64,000 nt of DNA from contig NC_016132.3 in the NCBI RefSeq assembly GCF_000005505.3, forward strand, positions 34,920,914 through 34,984,913. Direction: 5' to 3'. Position numbers and translations under genes: made by a program. Shown here in pieces: positions 48,731-60,330 of the stretch (position 1 is the first letter of the stretch; every line of letters starts with the position of its first letter). Below the pieces are notes generated by a model that worked only from the letters and a program-made list of their open reading frames with translations, was not told the DNA's origin and made no database searches. Source of the DNA: Brachypodium distachyon. Lineage: Eukaryota; Streptophyta; Magnoliopsida; Poales; Poaceae.

Positions 48731-51210
48731 TTAGACCTTGAATCCACGGCTGTTCCTCCTACCACGAGCCTTCTCAAACTTTCTCCCCTTGGAGCGCACA
48801 TACGGCTTGGTGTGGCTGTGCGGCACACCAGGAGCCTTGCCAAAGTGCCTAACCGCCTCACGGGCATTCTTGGGTCCCCTCAGGAGGATCTGCAGAGGCA
48901 AACATTTGCAGAATAAAATGTCATGTTTTGGTAGAAAATTCAAGTGGAAAACAATGCAGAGTATTTAGGTGAAAACTAACAGCAGATTCATCTTTAACCA
49001 AATTTAAACTGCTGAACTTGCTAAATAATGGATCCAATCACATTTATTGGAAACTAGTCTGCTCAGATATAACTGCTTAGTTCATATCACAAACGACCCA
49101 CAAAGGGAAGTTTTCATAGAGCTGGGATTATAGTGTGTCATCATCACAGAGTAATCAAATCATAAGGTGGATTAATTTTACCAAGAAACCTAAAGAATTA
49201 CTCCCTCCCTTTTCGGTTTATAAGACCCAACTCCAAATTCACACTAACCAAGGAGTGCCTAGATAGATGCTTGACTAGTGAAGCATACATGTACACCAAT
49301 CACCTTATGCAGTTCCACATTGGGAACCAAATGGGCTTACAAGTTTTAAATTTAGAGGTTTTTGAGATAGGCCTTGTAAACTCAAAAGGAGGGAGTAACT
49401 AATAGATCCCAGTAGGTTTAATAAAAGATGATGAATAAACCAAAAAGATCTTGAAATGAGCTCAGATACAAGAGAAAATGACATATCACGACTTCCCACA
49501 GAGGAAAGTCTCATAATGAGCTGGGTAAATAGTATCATCATTGCAAAAATCAGCATCAACATTTCAGTAAGAGGAAATCCAATATTTTCCGCCTCCATCA
49601 GGACAACATCAGTCATCAAGGGGTATCACCATATACTAAAGAAAGAGGAATAGAAGATTTTCAAATGGAGGATTGACTCATCAGTTCCAACAATCATTTT
49701 GTTTCAAATGTAGGGCTAATAAAGTACTAAAAACAATGCCCAAAACAGTAATAAACATCATCCATAAACATGAAGACAGATAACCGTTGTCGTCTAAAAC
49801 AAGTCTGCTCAGATATTACTATAACGTTTAGATGAGATCAAACAACCCACAAAGGGAAGTATTCATAGAGCTGGGATTATAGTGTATCATCATTGCATAA
49901 GCAATCGCGAGTCGCAACCAAAACTGGGCTCAGTTTACCAAGACATCAAGCAAATAGTTAGATATGCCGAAATGCACGAGGGAGCTCAGATACAAGAGAA
50001 AAGTTCATATCACAACTACCCACAGAGGGAAGCCTCATAATGAGCTGGGTAAATAGTATCATCACTGCAAAATCATTGCGAACAGGAAAAACAAGGACCT
50101 ATTGAGTTTTGCAACACAAAAAGACAACTAAACAAATGATTCCCTCAGTATAATATATTGCTCGTCAGAGGATCAGTATTAGCATGGTTAATGCATCACT
50201 GGGAACCTTAATGATCAAAAGCTAGGAACATGTTGAAACACAGATTATTTTCAAGTTCTGCAGGGAATCCATACTAAAAGCATCACCTTCTAAATTCAGT
50301 ACTTAACAAAGCTAATAATCAGGTCAAGGACGTATGCAAATCAAAAGTTCAGGCACAAAAGAAGCATACCGTGTTCTCCCCCATCGGAGCACGAAGAGCA
50401 AGCTGGTCAAATGTGAGGCACTCCCCACCAGCATTGATAATCCTGGCCCTGGCTGTCTCTGTGAACCTCAGGGCAGTGACCTTCATTGCCGGGATCTCTT
50501 GGATCCTCTTGTCGTCTGTGATTGTACCAACAATCACAGCGATGCTCTTCTCGTCCTGTCCCAAAAAAAGTTACTTATGAGCAACGGAGCAAAGCCAGTA
50601 ACTTATTGACGACTAATCTGTTAAGATTTCAGGGGCAAGGGGATGTGTGCACATACCTTCCCCTTCATGAAATTGGAGAGACGGCGCATGGAGAGCGGCG
50701 GGCGGTTGGTCTTGCTCATGAAGAGCCTCTTGAGGATGACGGCATTGAACTTGCTCTTGGTCCTCCTCACCAGGAAACGGTAGAGCTGCACCCCACAAGC
50801 AACGCAACAATCAGAACCCAGAAACACAACACACACAGATCTAGTCTAGTCTATCCAATCAAGCTGCTTTATACAACGACAAATGGAGAGCAACGCACGC
50901 CATCGTTTGCGACTACATGGAAATACATCTTCTAAACTAATAGTGCCATCATACATGCGGAGCTAAGTAAATCAGAGAACATTCCATTATACAGAGAGAT
51001 GGATCATCGCCAAACAAGCTGGTGAGGGTTGATACCTTAACAAGGAGCCTAAGGTACACATCGTCGGACTTGGGCGCGGTGCGCTTGGTCTTCTTGTTCC
51101 TCCCGCCGGCGACGAGGTCGATACCCTGAGCACAGCAGCAGCGTCAGCGATTCGTAGCCCAGAGGAAACTCGCGAGGATCTGGAAGGAGCGGAGGCGGGA
51201 TGCTCACCAT
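48731..51210 (-). CDS. RPL18: 60S ribosomal protein L18 (eL18)
   Basis: Five coding exons on the minus strand: 51210-51208 (only the ATG), 51125-51036, 50785-50657, 50555-50370 and 48889-48731. They join to 188 residues, the usual size. The protein reads [74 protein letters not shown] sequence, [15 protein letters not shown] and a basic C terminus ending RRNSRGFKV. It is a structural protein of the large cytosolic subunit. A first coding exon with only the start codon is common in ribosomal protein genes. The last intron (50369-48890) is long and hosts four snoRNA candidates and one MITE. Confidence 0.96.
49068..49150 (-). ncRNA. C/D-box snoRNA candidate 1 (type A), L18 intron
   Basis: On the minus strand: box C ATGATGA (49144-49138), box D CTGA (49076-49073), and a C'-like TGTGATATGA between them. 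The five-base terminal stem TCTGT/GCAGA lies just outside the boxes. It lies in the sense of the host gene. The segment after box C (CACTATAATCCCAGCTC) and the TTCCCTTTGTGGGT core recur in candidate 3. The rRNA target was not identified. Confidence 0.72.
49201..49395. mobile_element. Stowaway-type MITE in L18 intron 4
   Basis: The element is flanked by TA, with ends CTCCCTCCCTTTTCGGTTTA / TAAACTCAAAAGGAGGGAG as imperfect inverted copies. The 195-base element sits between snoRNA candidates 1 and 2 without breaking either. Confidence 0.75.
49460..49546 (-). ncRNA. C/D-box snoRNA candidate 2 (type B), L18 intron
   Basis: On the minus strand: box C ATGATGA (49541-49535) and box D CTGA (49465-49462), about 80 bases apart. 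The interior TACTATTTACCCAGCTCATT is shared with candidate 4. The terminal stem is weak. Confidence 0.68.
49804..49899 (-). ncRNA. C/D-box snoRNA candidate 3 (type A), L18 intron
   Basis: On the minus strand: box C ATGATGA (49893-49887) and box D CTGA (49812-49809). Its C-proximal half matches candidate 1 almost exactly, while the D-proximal guide region differs (CTAAACGTTATAGTAATAT). The target at the D box may therefore have changed. Confidence 0.68.
49982..50070 (-). ncRNA. C/D-box snoRNA candidate 4 (type B), L18 intron
   Basis: On the minus strand: box C GTGATGA (50065-50059), box D CTGA (49989-49986) and an internal TGTGATATGA. It matches candidate 2 in its C-proximal half and in TTTCTCTTGTAT before box D. 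The order A-B-A-B suggests duplication of a two-snoRNA unit. Confidence 0.7.
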
Positions 51211-51580
51211 GGCTGCTGCGGCGGCGGTGGCGGTAGGGTTTGTTCGCGGCTTCTTCTTACCTTGTCGGCCTCCGGCTGGGGAAGGAGAGTGGCGGCGCGT
51301 GGAAGGTGTATATAGGGAGCCGGGGGAGAGGCGTCTTGGGGGATGCTAGGGTTTTGACTTGTTGGGCCTTTGGGCTTATTATGTAACTTCTATAGGGCCC
51401 ACGGAATGGGACTATTCTGTGGGCTCGTTTATGCGGCTCCGTTGGGCCTTGAGGGTTTCTGTTGGCCTGTTGGGCGTCTCCCCATGTCACCGTCTCTTCA
51501 CTTCCCTTCTTCTTCTTCTTCTGAACTGTACTTGACTTCTTGAGAAAGGACCAACAAAATCGAGTGAGAGGGAGGCGGAG
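51211..51580. promoter_or_regulatory. Compact divergent promoter (L18 and small gene)
   Basis: Only 370 bases separate the L18 start (minus) from the ATG at 51581 (plus). Telo-box words TAGGGTTT occur at 51234-51241 and 51347-51354. Site II words (TGGGCC/TGGGCT or complement) lie at 51363-51368, 51371-51376, about 51396-51401 and 51443-51448. A TATATA box lies at 51309-51314, in the right place for L18. Telo box plus site II is the known signature of plant ribosomal protein promoters. Confidence 0.7.
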
Positions 51581-52833
51581 ATGGCGAAGAGGAAGGCCGA
51601 GGCGGCGGAGAAGGAGGTAGATCGGAATGCGTTTGAGTCGGAGGAGGACAGCGTAGGCAGCAGTAACAACGAGGAAGAGGAAGAGGAGGTAAAAAGAAAA
51701 AGGAATTTTCTAGCTGCAAGTAGACTAATGTCTACTCCCTCTGGGAAATGTAGACCTAGAAATTTTAACCGGATGCTGTTTATTTGTACCAATACTAGAA
51801 TACTGGCATTTCTTACTTACAGACTTGCCAATCTTCCCTTGTAGAGTTCATTCTCGTCTGCTGGGTCTCATTACGGTAGGCCAATTTTGCTCCCATTGTG
51901 TGAGGACTGGATAAGAACTTCTTGCAGACTATTTCCCCTGACAGTGGACTTTTTTTTTTTGCGAACAAACAATATGTATTAATCAGCAGGGATACAATCG
52001 TTCAGTATTTTTTTTGTGATTACATATTTACATCTTCAGTATATAACATGAATTAACTTTTTAGTTGACTCCATTCTTGTTTGATTGGTAGTTGAGTATA
52101 GGTTAACAGATTGAGCTTGATATCGCCTGGGATTTTGGTTCAGCTTGACAGCATTTCCCTGCATTTGCAGAACTATTCTGGTGCAGTTTTGTATCTATAA
52201 ATGTTCTGTAAGATTTCTTTTTCTTTTTCTTCTATTCCAAATAAACCTGCTATGCTATGTGTTGAAACTGTCCTACTTTTAGTCCCAGTTTCTACATTGT
52301 TTCTGCTACAGTGAAGTCTGGCTCAGCTTCTGCTCAAGTTCAAGCCCAGCATAGCAAGGGGAAATAGTCTGTGTGCATCGATTGATGCAGAGGCCGGGAA
52401 ACGTCCCTTTTTCGGAGGGAAAAAGGCCTAAATGCCTAATCCAAACGAGTTTTTTGTCCCCAGGATTGAGGACAGGGCGATCCTGAAATTCTAATACTCC
52501 AATATTAGCGAGCAATTCATCATCGATCCTTCGACCGACCATTTATATTTAGCTGCTTTCTGAAATAAGTTGATTTTTAACCATGGCAGGAAGAACTCGT
52601 TGACAATGAACATGCTAATTTGCACCCTGAAAAACCAAGTGAGAGGCTGGGTGCTGCTTCTGCATCTGCACGAGTAACTACGGAAGTTGGTGGATCCGGT
52701 TCGATCAATCTGGAGGTCAGCGTGCCCGCATCGCCGATCCAAAGTTTCTGTTACAGTGAAGTCTGGATCAGCTTCTGCTCAAGTTAAAGCCCAGGAACCT
52801 GCTAAAACCGTCAGGAAGAGGGCTGCCAGATAG
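51581..52833 (+). CDS. Small charged protein, unrecognised (possibly decayed gene)
   Basis: A start in good context opens MAKRKAEAAEKEVDRNAFES, followed by a Glu run, to a donor after 51688. A frame-consistent model adds 52590-52689 (EELVDNEHANLHPEKPSERL...) and 52757-52833 (VKSGSASAQVKAQEPAKTVR...KRAAR, stop), giving 94 residues. The protein is acidic at first and basic at the end, with no domain I recognise. The Lys-rich, Ser/Ala-rich make-up would suit a nuclear protein. The last intron is only 67 bases. A second, earlier copy of the last exon lies at 52317-52365. Intron 1 contains two LINE tails, so the gene may be a remnant. Confidence 0.4.
51950..52015 (-). mobile_element. LINE 3' tail fragment
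   Basis: Poly(T) is followed by GCGAACAAACAATATGTATT on the plus strand. It resembles the tail insertions at 6775 and 30233. Confidence 0.5.
52317..52365 (+). pseudogene. Duplicate of the small gene's last exon
   Basis: TCTGCTACAG|TGAAGTCTGG and the following bases are nearly identical to 52747-52800 (TTCTGTTACAG|TGAAGTC...). After GTTCAAGCCCAG it departs and reaches a TAG at once. The acceptor is retained, so it could be used as an alternative terminal exon, but exon 1 ends in the wrong phase for it. Confidence 0.6.
52366..52440 (+). mobile_element. LINE 3' tail fragment
   Basis: TGTGTGCATCGATTGATGCAGAGGCCGGG matches the tail block at 2765-2830 in layout. It lies immediately after the duplicated exon, so it may mark the junction of that duplication. 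Confidence 0.45.
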
Positions 52834-53928
52834 AGGACCAGTTCTCTTGGGAAGTTCCTGTAATCTTTTCTGAGTTGTCTGATGTCTCAAATTAGGAACC
52901 TGTGGTTTGTGTCTCTTGCATTGTTAGTTGTAACTGATTTAGCCAAGGTCTTTGGGCTGAAAACTGGGTTTTGAGTCGCTGAAAGAATGTTTCATGGGGC
53001 CTTTTTGGACGGCGCGGTTCGGCCTTCTCCAGGGATGATCTTTTTTGTCACTCCGGGGGGAGGATTTGTGATGGTCATGTCGTTATTTTCAGAAGAGTTA
53101 AGTGAATTTGATGAAAACATCACTTAGGTCATTGTATTTTGGAAGTCGCAAATAACAGTCACCGAACTTGGCGAAATGTCTCATATTCGGTCATTTGCAC
53201 ACGTACAGCACCGTATTTTCAATGATGTGGCATCCATTGACTATGATTAACCCGCCAACCACATAGGCTGCTAGGTGCATGCTTGAAGTGGCACACATCA
53301 AGCTAGGTGCATGTTTGAAGTTTCAACTTTTGGAGTTTCTCCGTATGGAACTCAAACACCAATACTTTCTCTGTCCAACAAAAGAAGTTTTAACTTTAAC
53401 TAAATCTGAATGCAACTATACACTAAGTCATGTCTAGATACATCTAAATTTTAACAAACTTGAGAAATTTTTTGTTGGACGGAAAAAGTAGAAAATTCAG
53501 AAATGTTGATCATGCTCGATGGGTGTATCAACAAGAGATATTAAAGATTCGCGCACAAATTTCATGCCAATGGTAACAAACTCAACCCTTCCATATATCA
53601 TAATGCATGCAAGTTCTTCGAACAAGTGTCGCATCTATCTTAACTTCTCCCGGGTTGACCGTGCGAGACTATAAATGTGCCCTTCAAGAGGCAAATTTAT
53701 AAGGGCAAGATTTAATCTCAAATTTCCAAGTGCCAAAGCATGATTGTACTTTCCGGTTTCTAACTTTCTCATCCAATGGATTTTGGTTTCAAAAGTACAG
53801 ATGATTTTTCTTTGTGCAATATCCTAAGTGAACTTTCTTGGGAGCACTTAAAAATCCTTTTCATTTTTACGATCTCCTAATTTTCGCTTGGTATTACAAT
53901 GCCATTTTTGCAAAAGGGTACCTATTGA
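52834..53928. other. Intergenic before MED28
   Basis: Apart from the MITE at 53365-53488, no gene or element was seen. Confidence 0.45.
53365..53488. mobile_element. Decayed Stowaway MITE
   Basis: The ends CTTTCTCTGTCCAACAAAAG / TTTTTTGTTGGACGGAAAAAG are flanked by TA. The arms contain AGTCATGTCTAGATACATCT, as in the ERS intron 3 copy. Confidence 0.75.
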
Positions 53929-54088
53929 ATGAAGAAATTCCGCCTTGAGAGAAAGGTGGAGCAACGGTTCGCGGTAGATCTCCCTGAGCCGTCCAGTGTC
54001 CATCGAACGGCCAATATCTCCCCTTACGAGGAACGAGTTAAGCCAAATCGGACTTCTTTCGCGATCCCCATCCCCATCTCCATCTCCC

Positions 54089-55767
54089 ATGGCAGAGCCG
54101 CCGCCGCCGCCGTCGCAGTCGCCGGCGCAGACGCCACCGCCCCCGCAGCAGCAGACACCTGCGGTATCCGTGCGCGACGACATGATGGCGTGCGTGGCTG
54201 CGCTGGAGGCGGCGCTGCTGCCGTGCCTCCCCGCGCGCGAGCTGCAGGCCGTCGACCGCTCCCTCCAGTCCTCCCACCAGAGTACGGACCTTCTTGCCGT
54301 CATCTATTTATCCTCCTCCTCTTGCTGATCCGCGCGGGCGTGTTTCCGGCCAAGATCCGTGGTTCTTGGTTGGTCCCAGCCCCTCGCGGGCGAGGTGTTC
54401 GTTGTTTTGCGTACGATATAGCTAGGGAGCTAACTGTTCGTTATTACGAATTATCTCTAGCGTTTTGCGTGTCCATGAGCGTTTATGTCGTGATTGGCTT
54501 CTTTGATTCCCGGTAAATTAGTTTTCAGTTGCTTAGGTTACTGAGATTTCTGTAGCCGTATTTAATTTTGTTCTGTTACTAATGCCAAATTGGAAATGAT
54601 GGCTTTGTTTTTTTGCTTTTGGACAGTTGATGTTGAGAGGCATGCGAGGGATTTCATGGAGGCTGCCAAGAAGCTTCAGTCTTACTTCATCAGCCTGCAG
54701 CGCGAGGACCAACCGACGACGGAAGAAATGCTTCAGAAGGTGCGTTTTTTCAGCTAAGATCCTTCACCCGGGAATCGCTTCATTGTCGATTGCAGTTGGA
54801 GTGAACATGTAGTGCATGGTTTTGCTAGATCCTATGCTAGGGGAAAGGTGGTGATGGGTGTTGTTTGCCACTAGGCAGAGGGCTGATGGCATTTTGTACG
54901 GGTAGCACCATAGTGGAGTGATGGGGTACAAGGGCACCTGTGGAGGAATGGCTAGAGAGTGATAAAAGGAACGTGGACAGTTTTGGTTTTTATTTTTGTT
55001 GGTGTTTGTTAGTAGATTTTCCACGAGTTTATCAGCTACACATTAACCCCTAATTATATGCACTAGTTTTCAGGAATAGCTGATTTGAGGATCACCTCTT
55101 GCTCTAGTCACTTGTAGCTGTTTTTATAATATCTTGTGGTTATGTGTTTTGGTTTGCGGGAAACTACATTCCGTGGTACGAGTATCATTACAATAACTGC
55201 CTTAATTGTATTTTGACCACACTTACACTGAAAAAGGATAGGTGTGTCAATAGGGAAATGTTTTTTCGTGATTGAAGAACTTGATGTAAATCTTTTATGC
55301 TATTTTAGAGGCAATTTCGTACTATCGAAGATATATAACTGTCACATACATACTGTGATTGAATGATCTAAGGTAATCAGTAACCTTTGTTTTCTTTTTA
55401 TGGTTGAAGATAAAAAAAACACATAATTACCTACAGAAATGTGCAAATAGATAAATAAATATAAATGTTGACATTGGGAGCAATTTAAATCACTTGAGGT
55501 CTTGATTCTTCTTTTATATTGTCTTGGAAGTAGTCTAGACTCAAGAAAAGTCATATGTGCTGTATCCGTAAAGCGTATGTAGGATGCCAGCTCTGAGCCA
55601 TAATCTCAGTATTTTTCGTGTTTGAGCTGCAGGAAATTGCTACAATGGAAGAAGAACTGAAGACCAAGTCTGAGCTCATTGCCAAGCATAAGAAGCTCAT
55701 CGAAGGGTGGCAGAAAGAACTGAAGGACCAGCTGGGCAAGCACAACACCGAGCTCGAAAGAGTGTGA
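54089..55767 (+). CDS. MED28: Mediator subunit 28
   Basis: Three coding exons (54089-54281, 54627-54739, 55633-55767) join to 146 residues. After a Pro/Gln-rich N terminus come DDMMACVAALEAALLPCLPA, DVERHARDFMEAAKKLQSYF and the coiled-coil tail (MEEELKTKSELIAKHKKLIE, GWQKELKDQLGKHNTELERV). This is the plant MED28 pattern. It is a head-module subunit of Mediator, linking transcription factors to RNA polymerase II in the nucleus. An in-frame upstream ATG at 53996 would add 31 residues (MSIERPISPL...). I prefer 54089 because the sequence typical of the family starts soon after it. Confidence 0.94.
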
Positions 55768-56933
55768 CTCTGCCATGTACATTCCGATTTCGTCGACAGT
55801 GACCATGAATCATACCTGGCCAAATGTTAAGTCATCCCTAGAGAAGTTGTGTCAATCAAGGCTACCCACCGTAACTGATGTGTAGGATCTAACCAGTTAA
55901 CTGTTGTCTTCCTTTTGGCTAGAAATTGTTCTTCAATGACTTTGTTTTCAATTACCCCAACAAATCGCCCTGGATCAACATGCGTCTGTCTACTTCTCTG
56001 AAAAAATATGGATGGTGTACACTTTCTCGTTCACTTGATTATGAAACATGTATGATTTATCTATTTGAATGAATAATAGAGTAACTAAAATAGTACCCTC
56101 CCAAATACGACACTAATCAAATCAAATAGAGGAACCCAAATGACCAGTAGCTTTATGTACAACTTTGAAAGTGTCGATCGAGAAAGATGATGCAAGCAGG
56201 ATCCCGCATATTAAGTCAAATTTTGAACTGGGAAATTTCTAGTGGTCTAGAAGCAGGACAGCGCTTGCATCCCTAGAGACAACCCACCAAAACTAATACG
56301 GACTATTAGGAATATTTCAAATATATATATTGGCGACCAACTTAGCCCTACATCAACGTGACGTGTGCCTTGTGCTCTAAAAATATCCAAAGTGTCAGAA
56401 GTTGTGTGCATCTATCCATTTTGCTTTCACTTCATCGTGAAACATGGCATCTTCATAGCTGCCCGCCTGCCCGAATACATCGATTTGAAGTCTGGCAAAT
56501 TTGAAAAGAAATCTGGGCAGATCATATACTTGTGGCTAAATTTTTCATATTCTTGAGAAATTTTTTGTGACAAAATATCAGAAATCAGAATACTGTGTAT
56601 CACACGCATATGTAGATTGTTTCTAGTATGTAGATTGTTTCTACTCTCTCCGTCCCATATTAAGTGACTCAAATTTGCCAAAATATGGATGTATCTATGC
56701 CTAGAAAACGTATAGATACATGTAATAAAAAGTCACTTAGTATGGGACGGAGGTAGTAGTTGTGAATGCTCGATGAAAACAATGTGATCATGATGCCACA
56801 AAAACGCAGCTTAATATTAATTTACTGGATTATCCATGACACAGTCTTCCTTACACATGATGAAGAAAATCTACTAATGGTGAGAAACCTGGATTACAAC
56901 ATTAATTCACCGAGTCAATACAGCTCAAGCTCT
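55768..56933. other. Intergenic, converging 3' ends
   Basis: MED28 (plus) and U2B'' (minus) end towards each other. The only element seen is the MITE at 56644-56756. Confidence 0.45.
56644..56756. mobile_element. Stowaway MITE
   Basis: A 113-base element flanked by TA, with ends CTCTCTCCGTCCCATATTAA / TAGTATGGGACGGAGGTAG. It shares arm sequence with the copy at 59306-59419. Confidence 0.88.
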
Positions 56934-59900
56934 TTATTTCTTCGCGTATGTGATGAGCATTAGGTTATCTTTTGAAATTTTGAAGTTCTGAAGAGCGCTC
57001 ATAGCTGCCGTTGCCTGCCCCTCATCTCCATACTCCACGAAAGCAATACCTGGCTTTGCTTCGATCATCCTTGCTTCCTTGAACCCTTGGTACTGGCAGA
57101 AGAGCATCTGCAGCATCATAGGGGTCGTGTCGTGTGGGAGATTTTGGACGAAGAGGATGTTATTTGGCACAATAATCTCTGGCATCATGACCTTCGGTCC
57201 ACCACCAAAAGGTAGCTGGGAGAGCTGTACAAGAAGAAGGTCAAGCCAGTAATAATGTGAAGAAAAATAACAGAATAAGTGTGAAAACGTGCCCATCCTA
57301 ATATCGACATATGTATGATGCACAAATTTACAATCCCCACCTAAGTCTAATGCTACTCCCAAAGCTGACTGGATCCCTTTAGTATATTGAATGCCAATTT
57401 TATTTAACCACTGGCTTGTGCACAGACATCTCCCATATAGAATGGTGACACAGCAGGCAGCATGTCCAGGTAAAGGCGTTACATAAGGAAATTTTTGTAT
57501 GAGTGGGGCTTGGTGGTCAGCCACATGAAATAGCAAGAAGGGGCGTAGCATAGGGCACAAGAACACAATGCAATCATCACTATAGTCTATAGAAGTCTTC
57601 CAAAAAAACACATGCAACCATTCTACATAAGAAACGGAAAACACATGAATGAGAAACAAGATGCCTAATCAATTATACAATACTTACTGGAGGAGCCCCA
57701 TAAGCACCAGGATAGGCATTCATGCCTAAGGTACCCTGGCTAACATCGTGGTGCTGCTCACGCTTCTGCTTCTTTTCAGCTGCAATATTCATCAAGAAAT
57801 AAAGTAAACTAACGAGATTTGCTCTCAAAGTTAAAAGTAAAACAAGTCGACATAAGCCCGTAACAAAAACTACATGTAAAGTTCCTCCTAGCTCTGTCAA
57901 CATAGAGCAAGCGTGTGTGAAGCTAAATCCCATGAAATGAGTTGATAACTGATATCAGGTTAGGTGACAACTGCTTTATTGCCCTTCACTTCAAATTAAT
58001 ACTTGTATTCTAGTAAAAATAACAAGGTTCTATTTTGGGGGAGTGTGGTTATTTTTGGTGAAGTTTCGGTACTTGGTTCAAATTTGAACTGAATACCAAA
58101 ACTTTACAGAGCAGTACCAGTCTTCCAAACAGCCTCTACATGTAAGAACCAGGCAAAACAGGATCAGACAAAGACACAATAAGAAATATTACTCCCTCCG
58201 AACCAAATTAATTTGGTCAGATTTGGTCTAGATACCCATGTATCTAGACACGTTTCAGTGTGTAGGTTCGCTCATTTTGAAAAAAAGCTGCGACAATTAA
58301 TTTGGATCAGAGGGAGTAGTATTTTTAGACAATCTGAAATTTTAAGGCAACTGAGTGCATCTATTTAGTTGGTTTAAAAAAAGTGCATCTATTGAGCTGG
58401 TTAGAAAATTTTGCATTTACAATGTAACCTAAGAAAATTGTTAACATGGTGTAGTGAAACCTACCATCAGTTGGAAATTTGTAACCAGGGGACAGTGGGG
58501 CACAAAAATAGTGTACGGTTGAATCGGGCTATTTTAACGTTCTAGTGGTAGTGCATATCCACAACTCATACTACAGACCCTTATGGTGACACCAGTACCT
58601 CCTGAACCCAATTTATTGGAGTAGTTGCTAGACACCATTTCATGGATTCATGCAAGAGTCCGTCTCCAGCACATCTTTCAAATTAAGTTTTGTGATATAT
58701 ATTGAACTTAGTACACAGTGTTAACAGGTGAAAGGCTAATTATTTGCAAAAACCCTAATGTATCAACAAATGATATGCCAATTATTTAACATAAACCCTA
58801 ATGTATCCAAATAAAAGAAAGTAGTGTAACTCAAGCACTCGGTAAAACATTGAATGCAAGAGTACATATTAATCAGAATCTTACGTTTCTCATCAGTCCT
58901 CTTCCTTCTTTCTCGAGGAACAAAGGTGCCATCAGCTTTTGCTACAACATCTGACTTGGTCTTGGCATATTGAATTTTCTGAAATGAAACAGCCAACGTT
59001 TCACATGGGACAAATATAGTCCAGCTTATTGGAGCCAACATATAATGCAAGAAGCAGATGAAACGATAAATGTGGATCGTATTCAGTTCAGTTTGAACAA
59101 CTGAGGCATAGTTTGGTCTATACAAATGATTTAGTAGTAGATAATAAATGGCATATCATATAAGCGCAACAAGCTAGTTTATTATACTGGCTATAAAGTT
59201 GTTTGGGTAAACACAACTTGCAACTTTATAAACAAACACAACTTGCAACTCTTATAAACAACTGAACAAGCCATAGTACTATACCAGAGCTGGTACTAGT
59301 ACGTACTCCCTCCGTCCCATATTAAGTGACTTCCTATTACATGTATCTAGACGTATTTTAGTATATAGATACGTCCATATTTAGACAAATTTGAGTCACT
59401 TAATATGGGACGGAGGGAGTATGTTTTTTCTCTCTTGACATGGTATTCATAACCCTAATAAGCCTGACTAACTATGCTAAGGGCAACATATCTAGCAACA
59501 TTAGCATCAAATGATGAGAAAACCAAAGCTGCAACCACTATTAAGCTCTAAATAAACTCACCATAGGTTTGTCATAGAAGGGGAAGTCTTGCATCCTCTT
59601 CAAAGCCTCAGTTGCTGATGCAACATCTTCAAACACAACCCATGCCTGCCCTTTATGCTTCAAGGTCTTAAAAGCAAGCACTTCAAGGATTTTCCCAAAC
59701 TGGGAGAAAACGGCATTGAGGGACTTCTTAAGTTCTGTAAGGATTTCAGCAAATTATATTCAACTATATCAGGCAGCTGCATTGGTCTCAAAAAAGAGAA
59801 AGTAAATAAGATTGAACAGAAACTAGCCGCATAGGAGAATAGACATGGACTATTGAATTTATAGATGCGGAACAAAATGTGTAACTCAAACAAAGAGGAT

Positions 59901-60330
59901 TACCATCACAAACTAAGAGGATTGTTATCAGACTAAGCAGATCTCTAGCTCTAAGGCACGCTAGACCACCGATTCCCAAGATATCTGCAGCAATCCTCCA
60001 TGAGAGCATTACAGAACACCTTCTAGGGGTTTTAGGTGCTCGAGAATCCAACGAGAGAATGCACGCAAGCTTCTTCCTCACCGGGGGAACAACGGAGACG
60101 CGACGGGATTACACGGCGAAAAGAAGAAAGAAATTCGCGAGAATCGCCCTAGGGTTTAGACAGGGAGGTGGGGAGCAGGGGGCAAACGGCAGAAGGCTCC
60201 AACCAGCGGATGAGCGAGCGATACCTTCGAGTTTGGTCTTCTCGTTGAGGTTGTTGATGTAGATGGTGACGTTCGGCTGGACGCCATTCGCCTCCCCGCC
60301 GCCGCCGCCGACCGCCGCCTCGCCGCTCAT
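56934..60330 (-). CDS. U2 small nuclear ribonucleoprotein B''
   Basis: Five coding exons on the minus strand: 60330-60225, 59734-59562, 58978-58885, 57779-57688 and 57224-56934. They join to 251 residues. A Gly-rich start leads to RRM1 with RNP2 (IYINNLNE) and RNP1 (KGQAWVVF), then [20 protein letters not shown] and a basic linker ([20 protein letters not shown]). RRM2 carries LFVQNLP and GIAFVEY and ends ITYAKK. This is the plant U2B''/U1A-like two-RRM layout; the linker and RRM2 fit U2B''. It binds stem-loop IV of U2 snRNA with U2A' in the spliceosome. Exon 4 uses the phase-1 junction C|CT, giving EKPEKKQKR. Confidence 0.94.
58192..58316. mobile_element. Stowaway MITE in U2B'' intron 3
   Basis: The ends CTCCCTCCGAACCAAATTAA / TTAATTTGGATCAGAGGGAG are flanked by TA. 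Confidence 0.88.
59306..59419. mobile_element. Stowaway MITE in U2B'' intron 2
   Basis: A 114-base element flanked by TA. The ends CTCCCTCCGTCCCATATTAA / TTAATATGGGACGGAGGGAG are perfect inverted copies, so the insertion looks young. Confidence 0.92.

Noticed and set aside
57230..57659. Extension of the U2B'' last exon into a 241-codon frame
   Set aside because: The upstream 145 codons are intron with no RRM sequence. The acceptor at 57225 gives the expected LSQLPFGGG start.
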